The translations under genes and the position numbers were made by a program. This document shows, one piece after another, positions 43,062 to 52,519 of a stretch of DNA of 64,000 bases. The stretch covers positions 116,196 through 180,195 of the forward strand of contig NZ_JAIVAI010000006.1 of assembly GCF_020171525.1 (NCBI RefSeq), given 5' to 3'. This DNA is from Halobacillus yeomjeoni (GTDB lineage Bacteria > Bacillota > Bacilli > Bacillales > Halobacillaceae). The stretch's first letter is position 1; every line of letters starts with the position of its first letter. The notes beneath the pieces were generated by a model. That model searched no databases. It was given only the letters and a program-made list of their open reading frames with translations, and had not been told where the DNA came from.

Positions 43062-43191
43062 GGAATATTGAGTAATCCTAAAAAATAATGATACATAATA
43101 AAAAGCTATTATTCTGCCAAGTTTGATTATTAAATTGGTAGATTGTGTATATTATATCCGTTCTCAATACAATAAATAGAATGGTCCGTTC

Positions 43192-43351
43192 GTATCATTA
43201 GGCGGGTGGGCTTGGAAACGGCGACACTCCCGCGGGAGAAGGGACTATGCGAGATCCCACAGGGCGAAAAGCTCGAGGAAGCTCGCCTGTTCCACCGCAG
43301 GAAAGGGAGTCGTTTCCGAGCCCGCCCTTTTCTTTTCATCGCAACGGACCA
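43192..43351 (-). repeat. Palindromic repeat copy R6 (divergent core)
   Basis: Bounded by TGGTCCGTT and AACGGACCA. Arms GGGCTTGGAAACG and CGTTTCCGAGCCC pair with one G-U type position. The core is more diverged (ACTCCCGCGGGAG, GAGATCCCACAGGG, CTCGAGGAAGCTCG, CCGCAGGAAAGGGAG). Confidence 0.7.
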
Positions 43352-43543
43352 GGTCTTAGTGTAATTGCCTAATTATAATTTCGAAACCATCCTTGCCTCT
43401 TTTCCTTTTTTTAGTACCAAAAGATTTCCGGCATAGGATAGGAGGTGTTTTCTATATACCCTTTTATATAAGATATAAATGTCTTCTTGGTTTCTTAAAG
43501 ACATGATTATTTTAAGCGAAGATTTGGTATTCATCCTTGGTAA

Positions 43544-43710
43544 TGTCCGTTCAGGTGAATTTTATAGGGAGAGAAGGGAAAATGGGGAGACTCCTGAGGG
43601 GAAATACAGGTTAGGCGAGACCCCGCAGTGAAACGAGGAGGCTCGACAGCTGCCCGCGGAAAGCGACCTGTTTTCCCTTCTCTCCCAAACCATACAAAGG
43701 CGAACGGACA
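43544..43710 (-). repeat. Palindromic repeat copy R7
   Basis: Bounded by TGTCCGTTC and GAACGGACA. Arms GGGAGAGAAGGGAAAA and TTTTCCCTTCTCTCCC pair perfectly over 16 bp. Core GAGACTCCTGAGGGG, GGCGAGACCCCGCAG, GAGGAGGCTCGACAG, CCCGCGGAAAGCG. Confidence 0.8.
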
Positions 43711-43805
43711 GTTTCCTGATTTCTGAGGTTAATAGATCTATTAATATAAGAGTATAAGGGAGTAGCGGGGGAAAATATAGTGATGTGCAGGGAGAGTTAC
43801 AAGAA

Positions 43806-43844
43806 ACACCTGAGGTCATCCTATTCATGGATGACCTCAGGTGT
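43806..43844. terminator. Hairpin after the alpha-galactosidase gene
   Basis: ACACCTGAGGTCATCC and GGATGACCTCAGGTGT pair perfectly over 16 bp. T tracts on either side are short but present. Confidence 0.75.
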
Positions 43845-43855
43845 ATTTTCATTCT

Positions 43856-46114
43856 TTATGCTTCTTCAATCAGCCATAAGGTTGATGAGAAATCTCCACT
43901 TTCTTTTATACCACCCGCCTGGGTTCCGGAGTAACCGGCTCCGAGATTCAAGCCGGCAAACATAAGCTCATCTCCAAAGTGAGTGCTACCACTATGGGAC
44001 TCGTTGTAATCTTCATGACTCGCGAGTTGGCGGACGTGATATTTTTTATCAGGATCCAGTCCTTTCACGTAAAGGCGGTGGAATCCGTCATTCGGCCTTG
44101 CCAGTACTCGATAGTGACCGACCAAAGCTTTGTCGCGATTATCGGATACGACCATCCATGCCGTGTCATTGCCAGTTCCTTCGAATGGGTTGACCAGGCG
44201 GTAAAAGTCTCCTTTTTGGATCAATTCGCGGTGCTGTTTATAAAAATCGATCTGGTTTTTCGTTTCTTCCTTCTCGGCTTCAGACATGTTCGTCACATCC
44301 AGCTCATAGCCGAATGTTCCAAAGAACGCCACTTCACCTCGGGTTTTCAATGAAGTGATCCTTTTCACCTGATGGTTCGGGACTTCTGAAACGTGGGCAC
44401 CGATCGTGCTGAGCGGATATACCATCGACGTTCCATACTGGATTTTCAAACGCTCGACCGCATCCGTGTCATCACTCGTCCATGTTTGGGGCGCGTAATA
44501 AAGCATCCCCGGATCGAAGCGGGCACCGCCCGATGCACAAGATTCGAATAGGATTTCAGGGAAATCTCTGATCAGACGTTCATATAAGTCATAAACTCCT
44601 AAAATATATCTATGCGGGAGTTCTTTTTGACGATCTGAAGGTAACGCGGCTGAACTGATTTCTGTCATGTATCTGTTCATATCCCACTTCACGTAGGTGA
44701 CCGGAGCATTGGACAGAACATCGTGCATCAATTCATAAATGTAATCAACCACTTCTTTTCTGGAAAAATCCAATATGTATTGGTTTCTTCCATGAGACAT
44801 CGGCCGTCCTTCTACTTGGATCGCCCAATCCGGATGCTTTTCAAAGAGTTCACTTTGCTTGGACACCATTTCCGGTTCGAACCAAAGCCCGAAATCCAGC
44901 CCTGCTTCCGTTACTTTTTCCGCTAAACGAGAGATTCCTCCAGGAAGTTTTCGTTCATCATAGAACCAGTCTCCCAGGGAAGTGGTATCATCATCCCGCT
45001 TTCCGAACCAGCCGTCATCGAGGACGAAAAGTTCGACTCCCAATTCTTTGGCTTGAGAAGCGATGGATACGATTTTGTCCTCATCAAAATCAAAGTACGT
45101 CGCTTCCCAGTTGTTGATCAAAATCGGACGCTCCCGATCTCTCCACTTCCCTCGGACCAGCCTTTGATGATATAGATTGTGATAAATCTGACTCATGCCA
45201 TTCATTCCTTGATTTGAAAACACGATGACCGCTTCAGGAGATTGAAATGCTTCTCCAGGCTCCAACTTCCAATTGAAATCAAACGGCTGAAGTCCGATGG
45301 AAGCTCTTGCTACATCATAATGATCGACTTCCACCTGTCCGAGGAAGTTCCCGCTGTATACGAGGCTCATTCCGATGACATCTCCGACATCTTCCGTCGT
45401 ATTCGGTCGCTTAAGCGCATAAAAAGGGTTCTGCTGACTGGAACTCGTACCTCTCGTGCTGCCGATGGATTGCACACCACTTTCAATCCGGCGCGATTTT
45501 ACGTGGCGTTCCCTCGACCAGCTTCCAGAAAGCTGGATCATCTCGTAATCAGAATCGGGCATATCAATTGATGCGCTCAGAACACGGGAGAGATTAAGAT
45601 CTTCTCTGCCATGGTTCACGACTTTAGACGAACGAGTAATCGCATTGTAATTTTTGAAAATCGTATACGTCAAAATCAAATCCGCTTCCATCACCCGATC
45701 ATGAAGTGTAATTTCAAGCGTACGCGCTTCTTCCTCTTCATCCACATATGTGGCCGGCAAGCCTTCGAGTTCAGGTTTACCTGCATAAATCCGGTGCGAA
45801 GCATACTTAAAATCACTGATTCTGCTTCCGTTCAACTGTTCTATCTGCAGGGCAGGCTCTCTGTAATCGGTGCTCCCATAGACCGGATACTCAAGTCTCG
45901 CCAAATCCAGGGAGAAATTCATATCTCCTTCATAGACATATGACGTACCTGCACGTTCTGCTTCTTGCTGAAAATGAGAAAAATCTTCCCTGTGGTTCAA
46001 ACGTGTCCCGAAGTAAAGGTGGCCTAAATGTCCATTTTTCAGAACATGTAACACGTAGCTGATTTCGTCATTCTGCAAATGGAACTGCCTTGGTGATTCG
46101 TTTTCAAAAATCAT
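43856..46114 (-). CDS. Alpha-galactosidase, GH36
   Basis: 752 residues, ATG after GAGGGGAAG, no signal peptide (cytoplasmic). GH36 catalytic nucleophile aspartate is in YVKWDMNRYMTE and the acid/base aspartate in WTSDDTDAVERLK; LFVLDDGWFGKRDDD, LWFEPEMVS and SCASGGARFDPGML are further family motifs. It releases galactose from raffinose-type oligosaccharides. It lies downstream of the ABC importer in the same direction (gap 38 bp), so substrate is probably an imported alpha-galactoside. Related to Geobacillus AgaN-type enzymes. Confidence 0.92.
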   Translation of the reverse strand: MIFENESPRQFHLQNDEISYVLHVLKNGHLGHLYFGTRLNHREDFSHFQQEAERAGTSYVYEGDMNFSLDLARLEYPVYGSTDYREPALQIEQLNGSRISDFKYASHRIYAGKPELEGLPATYVDEEEEARTLEITLHDRVMEADLILTYTIFKNYNAITRSSKVVNHGREDLNLSRVLSASIDMPDSDYEMIQLSGSWSRERHVKSRRIESGVQSIGSTRGTSSSQQNPFYALKRPNTTEDVGDVIGMSLVYSGNFLGQVEVDHYDVARASIGLQPFDFNWKLEPGEAFQSPEAVIVFSNQGMNGMSQIYHNLYHQRLVRGKWRDRERPILINNWEATYFDFDEDKIVSIASQAKELGVELFVLDDGWFGKRDDDTTSLGDWFYDERKLPGGISRLAEKVTEAGLDFGLWFEPEMVSKQSELFEKHPDWAIQVEGRPMSHGRNQYILDFSRKEVVDYIYELMHDVLSNAPVTYVKWDMNRYMTEISSAALPSDRQKELPHRYILGVYDLYERLIRDFPEILFESCASGGARFDPGMLYYAPQTWTSDDTDAVERLKIQYGTSMVYPLSTIGAHVSEVPNHQVKRITSLKTRGEVAFFGTFGYELDVTNMSEAEKEETKNQIDFYKQHRELIQKGDFYRLVNPFEGTGNDTAWMVVSDNRDKALVGHYRVLARPNDGFHRLYVKGLDPDKKYHVRQLASHEDYNESHSGSTHFGDELMFAGLNLGAGYSGTQAGGIKESGDFSSTLWLIEEA

Positions 46115-46152
46115 AATTATAAAACTTCCCCTCTAAATTAAACTCTGGTTGT

Positions 46153-46974
46153 TTACCCTTTGACTGAACCGGATGACAGTCCAGCGATGAAATATTTCTG
46201 CAAGAACAAGAATACGATGACCATCGGCAGCATCCCGAGCAATGACCCTGCTGCGACCAGTCCTACATCATTCGAATATTGCGAGAAGAACTGGGATAAA
46301 GCGACAGTGATGGTATGCGCATCTTTATCCTGTAAAAAGAACACGGAAAACTGATAATCATTCCATACAAACATTCCTGTAATGATGATGACTGAAGCTG
46401 TCACTGGTTTCAGGAGTGGAAATACCACTCTAAAGAAAATCTGCAGTCGACTGGCTCCATCAATCATCGCCGCTTCATCCAATTCTTTCGGAATCGTCGA
46501 ACGAATGAAACCTGTATAAAGGAAGATCGTCAGAGGCAGCCAGAACGATACGTGGACGAGAACGACCGCCCAAATCGTATTCAGTCCTCCGATATCGACA
46601 ATGAATTTATATAATGGAACTAAAATAGTCAGAGGCGGCACAATCATTACCGCGACAAAACTGATGTACATGACTTTATTCAAACGGCTTGCAACACGGG
46701 CTAAAGGATAGGCAGCCAGTGAACCTAAAACGATCAAGGCCGTGACAGATATCACCGTGATGACCACATTATTGAATAATGCAGTCCCCATCTGCGCCTG
46801 TGTCCACGCATTCGAGAAATTACTGAAATCCAAGTAATCAGGAAACAGCCATTTCGAGCTGAAGTCACTACTATTTTTGAAAGAGGTCGTCATTAGAATA
46901 TAGAACGGAATGATATGCATAAGACTGACGGTGATTCCTAAAATCGTCCATACCACTTTCTTTTGTTTATCCAT
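46153..46974 (-). CDS. ABC sugar importer permease (MalG/CUT1 type)
   Basis: 273 residues with six helices. The EAA loop ELDEAAMIDGASRLQIFFRVVFPLLKP is recognisable (key residues EAAxIDGA and LPLLKP-like end). Its ATG overlaps the stop codon of the partner permease (TAATG). No ATP-binding subunit is encoded here; a shared MsmX-type ATPase elsewhere in the genome is expected. Confidence 0.9.
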   Translation of the reverse strand: MDKQKKVVWTILGITVSLMHIIPFYILMTTSFKNSSDFSSKWLFPDYLDFSNFSNAWTQAQMGTALFNNVVITVISVTALIVLGSLAAYPLARVASRLNKVMYISFVAVMIVPPLTILVPLYKFIVDIGGLNTIWAVVLVHVSFWLPLTIFLYTGFIRSTIPKELDEAAMIDGASRLQIFFRVVFPLLKPVTASVIIITGMFVWNDYQFSVFFLQDKDAHTITVALSQFFSQYSNDVGLVAAGSLLGMLPMVIVFLFLQKYFIAGLSSGSVKG

Positions 46975-47927
46975 TAGGCTTCAACCTCCTTACGACGCAG
47001 GTAGATAAGAGCTGTCAGACTGATGATGACGATGATCAAGAACATCAGGTTTCCGAGTGCAGCTGCATACCCTGCATCCTGTCTTGCGAAATACAATTGA
47101 TACATCATCGTGGAAAGAGATTGCGAAGCATACCCTGGACCACCGTTGGTCATCGCTATGATGACATCGAAAAGCTTCAAACCGTTGATCAAGTTGATGA
47201 CGACATTGATCGTGATGGATGGAATCAATAAAGGAAGCGTAATATTTTTGAACTGCTGCCAGCTGGAAGCCCCGTCCAGAGTCGCCGCTTCGTAATAATC
47301 CTTTGAAATACCCTGCAGGCCTGCCAGGTAAATGATCATCGCAATACCAAGGAATTGATACGTGTTAACAAAGGTGATCAACCACACGTTGACATCAGGA
47401 TTTCCTAAAAGGTTCGCAGGTTCAAAACCGAATAAAGTGATGATATCGTTCAAAGCCCCGCCGTTGTATTGGAAAATGAAATACCAGATGTACCCCATGA
47501 TAAGAGGGCTGATGATGACAGGAAGATAAACAATCGTCCGGGTCACCGCCCGGAACTTCATACTCTTGTTCAAAAGAATGGCATACAGAAGGCCTATACC
47601 ATTTTGAAGAATCGTACTTCCAATCCCATATATCAAAGTATTTTTTACAATCAACCATGTATTCGGATCGGTGAACATGCGGATATAGTTATCTAACCCG
47701 ATCCAGTTCATCGTTTGAGAGTAGCCATTCCAATTGGTAAAAGAAATTCTTACACCGTTCAAGAAAGGATAAATGATAAACACAGACATTAAAATGATGA
47801 CAGGAACATAAAGCCAGTTGATATGGAAACCGCGCTTTTTCTTTGGAACCGGCTTTTTACTTTCAGGCGACTCGACTGGTTTTAAATGCGGAGAAGAAGA
47901 AGTGTTATTCACTTCTTCTTCCTGCAT
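46974..47927 (-). CDS. ABC sugar importer permease (MalF/CUT1 type)
   Basis: 317 residues with six helices after a charged N-terminus ([14 protein letters not shown]). EAA-type loop [19 protein letters not shown]. It pairs with the MalG-type permease immediately downstream. The ATG has a weak ribosome site; a GTG five codons later follows AGGAAGAA and is an alternative. Located between the binding protein and the second permease. Confidence 0.88.
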   Translation of the reverse strand: MQEEEVNNTSSSPHLKPVESPESKKPVPKKKRGFHINWLYVPVIILMSVFIIYPFLNGVRISFTNWNGYSQTMNWIGLDNYIRMFTDPNTWLIVKNTLIYGIGSTILQNGIGLLYAILLNKSMKFRAVTRTIVYLPVIISPLIMGYIWYFIFQYNGGALNDIITLFGFEPANLLGNPDVNVWLITFVNTYQFLGIAMIIYLAGLQGISKDYYEAATLDGASSWQQFKNITLPLLIPSITINVVINLINGLKLFDVIIAMTNGGPGYASQSLSTMMYQLYFARQDAGYAAALGNLMFLIIVIISLTALIYLRRKEVEA

Positions 47928-47935
47928 TTTTCTGT

Positions 47936-49192
47936 TTAGTTTTGAGATCTTAATCGCTCCACTTCTTCAGACATGCGCTCAGAGTATTGTTCAGGAGTGA
48001 TCGCTCCAGACAACACTTCCTGGCCTAATGTCGTCATTACATCCCACATTCCATTTGGCAGATATACGCGGTCAAAGTAAGGATAAACACGAACATCGGA
48101 ATACTTCTGATAGTACTCTTGATACATACTTTCAGCTTGAACTCCTTCTAAGCCTGCTGGTAAACCTGAAGCTTCAGCCATACGCTTGGCGTTCTCCGGC
48201 TTGGCGAAATGCGCAAGCAGTTTCTTTGCAGCTTCTTTCTTCGGTGAATCCTTCCACACCCCTAGTGTGTAACGTTCACCACCGACAAAAGTAGGTTCAT
48301 CCCCTTCATGGATCGCTGGAATCGGCATCAATCCTGCTTCTACATTTTCGTTGATCTTTTTCGCTTCTGTCACGAAGGATGGTGGATACATTGCGAATGC
48401 AATTTTGTTTTCTGCAAATAATCGGGGTCCATCGCTGTATTTCGCCGTCAGTACATCTTTGTTTATGTACCCTTTTTCATACATTTCCTTGAATTTCTCA
48501 GGTAGGAATGTCCACCTCGACCAATCAAATTCACCGTTCAATAACTCTTCGCCGTAATCATGTTGTTCGTCACTGATCAACAATGGTGTTGCAAAGTAGT
48601 CGAAATACTGACCGAGTGTCCATGGATCTGCACCAGCGAAGAAGAATGGCGTCACTTCACCATTACTGCCTTCATGGATTTTCTTAGAAGCTGCCATCAG
48701 TTCATCGAACGTCTTCGGTACTTCTACACCGTACTCTTCCAAGACTTCTTCATTATAGGAGATTCCTTCTTTTGCTTCGTTTAAAGGAAGGGCGTAAACC
48801 TTTCCTTGATCGTCCGTCAAAACAGGTTCAATCGTTCCGGACATTTCCGATGCCCAGTCCTCCTCACTCAAGTCTGCTAAGTAATCGCCATAACGAATCT
48901 GCGCCCATCCGTGTGTATCGAATACATCCGGCATATCATTGGCTGCCATTTTGACTTTCAAAAGGTTTTCGTATTCCCCTCCTGGGAAATTCGTTTCAAC
49001 TTTGATGCCTTGATTTTCACTTTCGAAATCATCGATGATCGCTTCCATTTCACTTTTTACATTTTCATCTGAAATGGTAGAGAAAAGGGTGATCGTATCT
49101 CCGTCTTTCGCTGACCCTTCTCCACCACCTGAACATGCGGATATAAATCCGACCATTAATATAAGCGCTATAAATCCTAACCATTTTTTCAT
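47936..49192 (-). CDS. Extracellular sugar-binding lipoprotein (CUT1 family)
   Basis: 418 residues from [16 protein letters not shown] after GGAGGTTGGCGTA. Lipobox FISACSGGG gives lipid anchoring at the outer face of the membrane. The rest is a family 1 solute-binding protein ([35 protein letters not shown]). As first gene of the unit with the two permeases and GH36, it would bind a galactoside such as raffinose, melibiose or a galactan fragment. Controlled by the shared operator and a cre site upstream. Confidence 0.88.
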   Translation of the reverse strand: MKKWLGFIALILMVGFISACSGGGEGSAKDGDTITLFSTISDENVKSEMEAIIDDFESENQGIKVETNFPGGEYENLLKVKMAANDMPDVFDTHGWAQIRYGDYLADLSEEDWASEMSGTIEPVLTDDQGKVYALPLNEAKEGISYNEEVLEEYGVEVPKTFDELMAASKKIHEGSNGEVTPFFFAGADPWTLGQYFDYFATPLLISDEQHDYGEELLNGEFDWSRWTFLPEKFKEMYEKGYINKDVLTAKYSDGPRLFAENKIAFAMYPPSFVTEAKKINENVEAGLMPIPAIHEGDEPTFVGGERYTLGVWKDSPKKEAAKKLLAHFAKPENAKRMAEASGLPAGLEGVQAESMYQEYYQKYSDVRVYPYFDRVYLPNGMWDVMTTLGQEVLSGAITPEQYSERMSEEVERLRSQN

Positions 49193-49226
49193 TACGCCAA
49201 CCTCCATTCATTTTTATGAAAACTGT

Positions 49227-49240
49227 TGAAAACGCTTTCT
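49227..49240. promoter_or_regulatory. cre site (CcpA) before the ABC importer operon
   Basis: TGAAAACGCTTTCT matches the cre consensus closely. It lies between the -10 box and the start codon. Confidence 0.7.
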
Positions 49241-49249
49241 GTATATTTA

Positions 49250-49315
49250 ATGGTAGTGATAATTCCAGGACAACTCAACGGTAAAAATATTGTATAATAA
49301 TTGCACTTTTTTGCT
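49250..49315 (-). promoter_or_regulatory. Promoter of the ABC/GH36 operon with the galactoside operator
   Basis: On the minus strand the operator AGCAAAAAAGTGCAA (49301-49315) is followed after 22 bp by the -35 TTGAGT (49273-49278), then 17 bp and TACCAT (-10). TTTACCGTTGA overlaps the -35 box. The same arrangement occurs before galK and before the SSS symporter. Confidence 0.65.
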
Positions 49316-49552
49316 GTATGAACAGTTGTCATGGATGAATATGTAAATCATCATGCACGGTTTTTAATCTATAAACCTACTTACCTGCTTATAAATTTTG
49401 TGGACTATAATCTGTAAGAATTAAAAAAAGCAAAAAATTCGTATTTAATAATTTTTTGCGGTGTATTTTGTACTATTTTGCCTTCTCTTCTAATTTATTT
49501 CGGGTGAACGGGGACAGCCCTCTCCCTGATCTGAACTCAGCACCCAACGGGA

Positions 49553-49590
49553 CGAAAAAAAAAACAACCAGCGTAAACTGGTTGTTTCTT
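49553..49590 (-). terminator. Terminator of the gal operon
   Basis: AAACAACCAG and CTGGTTGTTT pair around a short loop and a long T run follows on the minus strand, after the GH42 stop codon. Confidence 0.88.
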
Positions 49591-49607
49591 TGGAAGCTAT
49601 ATGATTA

Positions 49608-51560
49608 TCACAGTTTAATGATCTTACTTTCAAAAGGTTGGAGAGCTTCTCCTTGGAAGTGACTCGTTTCCTCATTGTGATTGATGACAAAACGATAGGA
49701 TTCTTCTCCCACTCTACGATCATGGATTTCAACACCTTTTTCCGTTTCCATGTACTCGATGCCTTGTTCCTTTAGAATCTCCTCAGAAATTTCATCCAAG
49801 CTGTTGGAATCAAGACCGCCCCCGATGTAATAAGCTGTCCCTTCACCGAATGTATTCTTCGTTACGGCTGCATACGAATCGTAGAAAGGATCGTTATACT
49901 TGTACAGCACATCTGCTGTTTCAGGGACAAGGAGATCACGCCAGATGGAAACCGATGCAGATTGTTCAGCATACTTGCCCTGTCCTTGTAATGGAAGGGC
50001 GTGCTCCTTCGTCAAAGATTCACTTTCTTCTACATATGCGCCTGTCAAATCACTCACGAGACCAGGGAGCGGTTCGCCGAAGCGCAGATTATTGTCTTTA
50101 CCTTTTACCCCGGTACGGAAAGAAAAGACGACGGTTCCGCCATTCTCAGCAAAATCTTTCAGACGCTCAGCCAAATCCGGATCCATCACCTGCATGACTG
50201 GAACAAGGATGACTTTGTAGGAACTGAAGCCACGACTGGAAGGAATGAGATCCATCGATACGTTCCAATCGAAGAAAGGACGGTATAAACGGAGCAGTTC
50301 CTCTTTAAAATCAAAGTCCTTGCTCTGCCTCTGTGCCCGCCAAGACCAAATGTTGTCATAATCATAAACGACAGCAATGTCCGAATGGACGGGTGCTTCA
50401 AGAAGTTCATCTCTGTCCTTCACATCTTCAAAGAGGGATTGGACCTCCCGATACTTTCTTCCATAACGGTTGTCCTGATCGATGACTCCATAGCAGAATT
50501 GTTCCGCCCCCCGGGTCATTCCGCGCCATCTGAAATACAGCAGATGAGAGCATCCGTGAGCAAAAGCCTGGTAAGACCACATCTTCGCCTGATCGGGCCT
50601 GGGGAGATATCCGATGACATCATGGCCCTGCGCCCCCATCAGCTCTTCTACGATCCAATAATTTTTTCCTAAAAGGCCGCGGTTGAAATCATGCATCATT
50701 GCGATGGTATCTGGAGAAACAGGCTTTTCCAATCCACCCCAGACCGGATAGTTATCGTAGGACACGAAATCCATGGCTTTGACGTTTTCTTCATGATCGA
50801 AGTACTTGTTGAAAAAGTCTCCAGTCGTGTTCGTCGTCACCGTTTGATTCTCACCTTTATGTTGTTTGACGATTTCTGTCATGTCATTGGCAAAGCGGTT
50901 CAATGAGTCTGAACGGAATCTCGCCCACTCCAATTTCAGGCTTGGGTTATGGGTCGTGATCGTTGAGGTCGGCATTGGAATTTCTGAAAATTCGTTGTAA
51001 GTCTGCCCCCAGAAGATGGTTCCCCACTCTTCATTCAAAGCATCGATCGTTTCATACTTCGTATGTAAATAACTTTGAAAACGGGAATGGCACTGTTCAC
51101 AGAAACAGATGTCGCTACCCTCATGTCCGAATTCATTATCCACCTGCCAGGAGATGATGGCTTCTTCATCACGGTAGTGCTCAACCAGTTTCTGTGTAAT
51201 CCTTGAAGCGTGTTCATGATAAACATCGGAGTTGAAACAATACTGCCGACGCCCGCCGAATACCCGTGGCTGGCCCGTTTCATCCTTCGAAACGATGGAT
51301 GGATCTTTTTTGTATAACCAAGCCGGGAATGTCGCTGTCGGTGTTCCGAACATGATTGAAAACCCGTGCTCTTTTATTTTTTTGATGACCCGATCGAAAT
51401 ATGAAAAATCAAAATGTCCTTCTTCCGGCTCCATCAAATGCCAGGCGAATTCACCGATCCGAACGATATTCGCTCCGAGATCCTTGATTCCTTGTAAATC
51501 TTCTTCTATTTGAGATTCCGGCCAGTGTTCCGGATAGTAATCGACTCCTAAATAGGGCAT
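49608..51560 (-). CDS. Beta-galactosidase, GH42
   Basis: 650 residues, ATG after GTAGGAGGGG. Begins LGVDYYPEHWPE as in GH42. The acid/base glutamate is in WQVDNEFGHEG and the nucleophile glutamate in YWIVEELMGAQGH; CFCEQCHSRF holds structural zinc cysteines. No signal peptide. It hydrolyses beta-galactosides in the cytoplasm, feeding galactose to the Leloir enzymes. Overlaps the end of the epimerase gene by 13 bases and ends the galKETM operon, so it is co-regulated with them. Confidence 0.92.
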   Translation of the reverse strand: MPYLGVDYYPEHWPESQIEEDLQGIKDLGANIVRIGEFAWHLMEPEEGHFDFSYFDRVIKKIKEHGFSIMFGTPTATFPAWLYKKDPSIVSKDETGQPRVFGGRRQYCFNSDVYHEHASRITQKLVEHYRDEEAIISWQVDNEFGHEGSDICFCEQCHSRFQSYLHTKYETIDALNEEWGTIFWGQTYNEFSEIPMPTSTITTHNPSLKLEWARFRSDSLNRFANDMTEIVKQHKGENQTVTTNTTGDFFNKYFDHEENVKAMDFVSYDNYPVWGGLEKPVSPDTIAMMHDFNRGLLGKNYWIVEELMGAQGHDVIGYLPRPDQAKMWSYQAFAHGCSHLLYFRWRGMTRGAEQFCYGVIDQDNRYGRKYREVQSLFEDVKDRDELLEAPVHSDIAVVYDYDNIWSWRAQRQSKDFDFKEELLRLYRPFFDWNVSMDLIPSSRGFSSYKVILVPVMQVMDPDLAERLKDFAENGGTVVFSFRTGVKGKDNNLRFGEPLPGLVSDLTGAYVEESESLTKEHALPLQGQGKYAEQSASVSIWRDLLVPETADVLYKYNDPFYDSYAAVTKNTFGEGTAYYIGGGLDSNSLDEISEEILKEQGIEYMETEKGVEIHDRRVGEESYRFVINHNEETSHFQGEALQPFESKIIKL

Positions 51561-52507
51561 GTTTCCCCTCCTACTTTCATTTTCAACGACCATTGGTATA
51601 CACCTTGTGCCGGGATGGAAGATGATCTTCCAATCTTCTCAGCCAGATACACATCATCATAGACACCCGTGCAAGGTTCCAATGCGAAATTGTATTCTCC
51701 CCGATATCCTCCCTCTGTCTTCCATATTCCGAGATAAGGAACTTTATCTTTCGGAAATTCGTAGGTCAACGTCCGTTGGATATCGGACTGCACGACGGAA
51801 CACCATCCTTCGGTCATGGAGGTTGTGAAATAAAACTTTTCCACTGAACCGTCTTCATTTGGCTCTAATTTGGATAAATCCACTTGCTGCCCCGTTTTAT
51901 TTGAAAGAGTCAAAGGATAGTTGTGAGTGTCGCCCCAGTCTCCAAGGTGCTCAGTACCTGCTTCTACGTTCATGACTTCATCCATGCCTTCAGGCAGTTG
52001 TATCCGTGTTTCGCCATTATAGTTTAACAACGCATGCGGTGTCCAAATGAAAGGAAAATCCTTGTCCCCTTTATTTTCAGCTTGATAAGAAATTTTCAGT
52101 TCACCTTCTTTAAGCTGCATCCATTTCGTCAAACGGTACGGAAAAACGGGACTGTTCACGGAAAGAATCAATAATTCCCCATCAAATTCATAATCCCATG
52201 GGAGAGCCCATACTTCGCCGTGGTCCGGGATTTCCTTCCAATCGTTCGGGTGAGGTCCTTGATCGATTCCAGGAAACATCTCGTCGAATCCGCTTGAGTC
52301 AAAAGCAGAAAAATCCGCTCCATAAGGCGGGATCTCCAACTCTTCCCGGTCTGTCTGAAAAAGCCATTCATATTCAGCTTCCTTATCAAAAAAGCTGACC
52401 ATCTTCCCGCCATAGGAAGGGAGAATGACTGTACGTATCGAGTCATTTTCCATCGTTACCGCTTGTATACCTTTAAAGGTCGTATGATCCATGGTCATCG
52501 TTTCCAT
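51548..52507 (-). CDS. galM: Aldose 1-epimerase-like protein (GalM-type)
   Basis: 319 residues, ATG after AAGGAGGTTAAC. Aldose epimerase fold: WTPHALLNYNGETRIQLP carries the conserved histidine, and FALEPCTGVYDDVY the catalytic glutamate. Converts beta- to alpha-galactose before GalK. The sequence is rather far from classical GalM and closer to the YphB/DUF4432-like epimerases, so the substrate is taken from its place between galT and the GH42 gene. Confidence 0.75.
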   Translation of the reverse strand: METMTMDHTTFKGIQAVTMENDSIRTVILPSYGGKMVSFFDKEAEYEWLFQTDREELEIPPYGADFSAFDSSGFDEMFPGIDQGPHPNDWKEIPDHGEVWALPWDYEFDGELLILSVNSPVFPYRLTKWMQLKEGELKISYQAENKGDKDFPFIWTPHALLNYNGETRIQLPEGMDEVMNVEAGTEHLGDWGDTHNYPLTLSNKTGQQVDLSKLEPNEDGSVEKFYFTTSMTEGWCSVVQSDIQRTLTYEFPKDKVPYLGIWKTEGGYRGEYNFALEPCTGVYDDVYLAEKIGRSSSIPAQGVYQWSLKMKVGGETCPI

Positions 52508-52519
52508 AGTTAACCTCCT

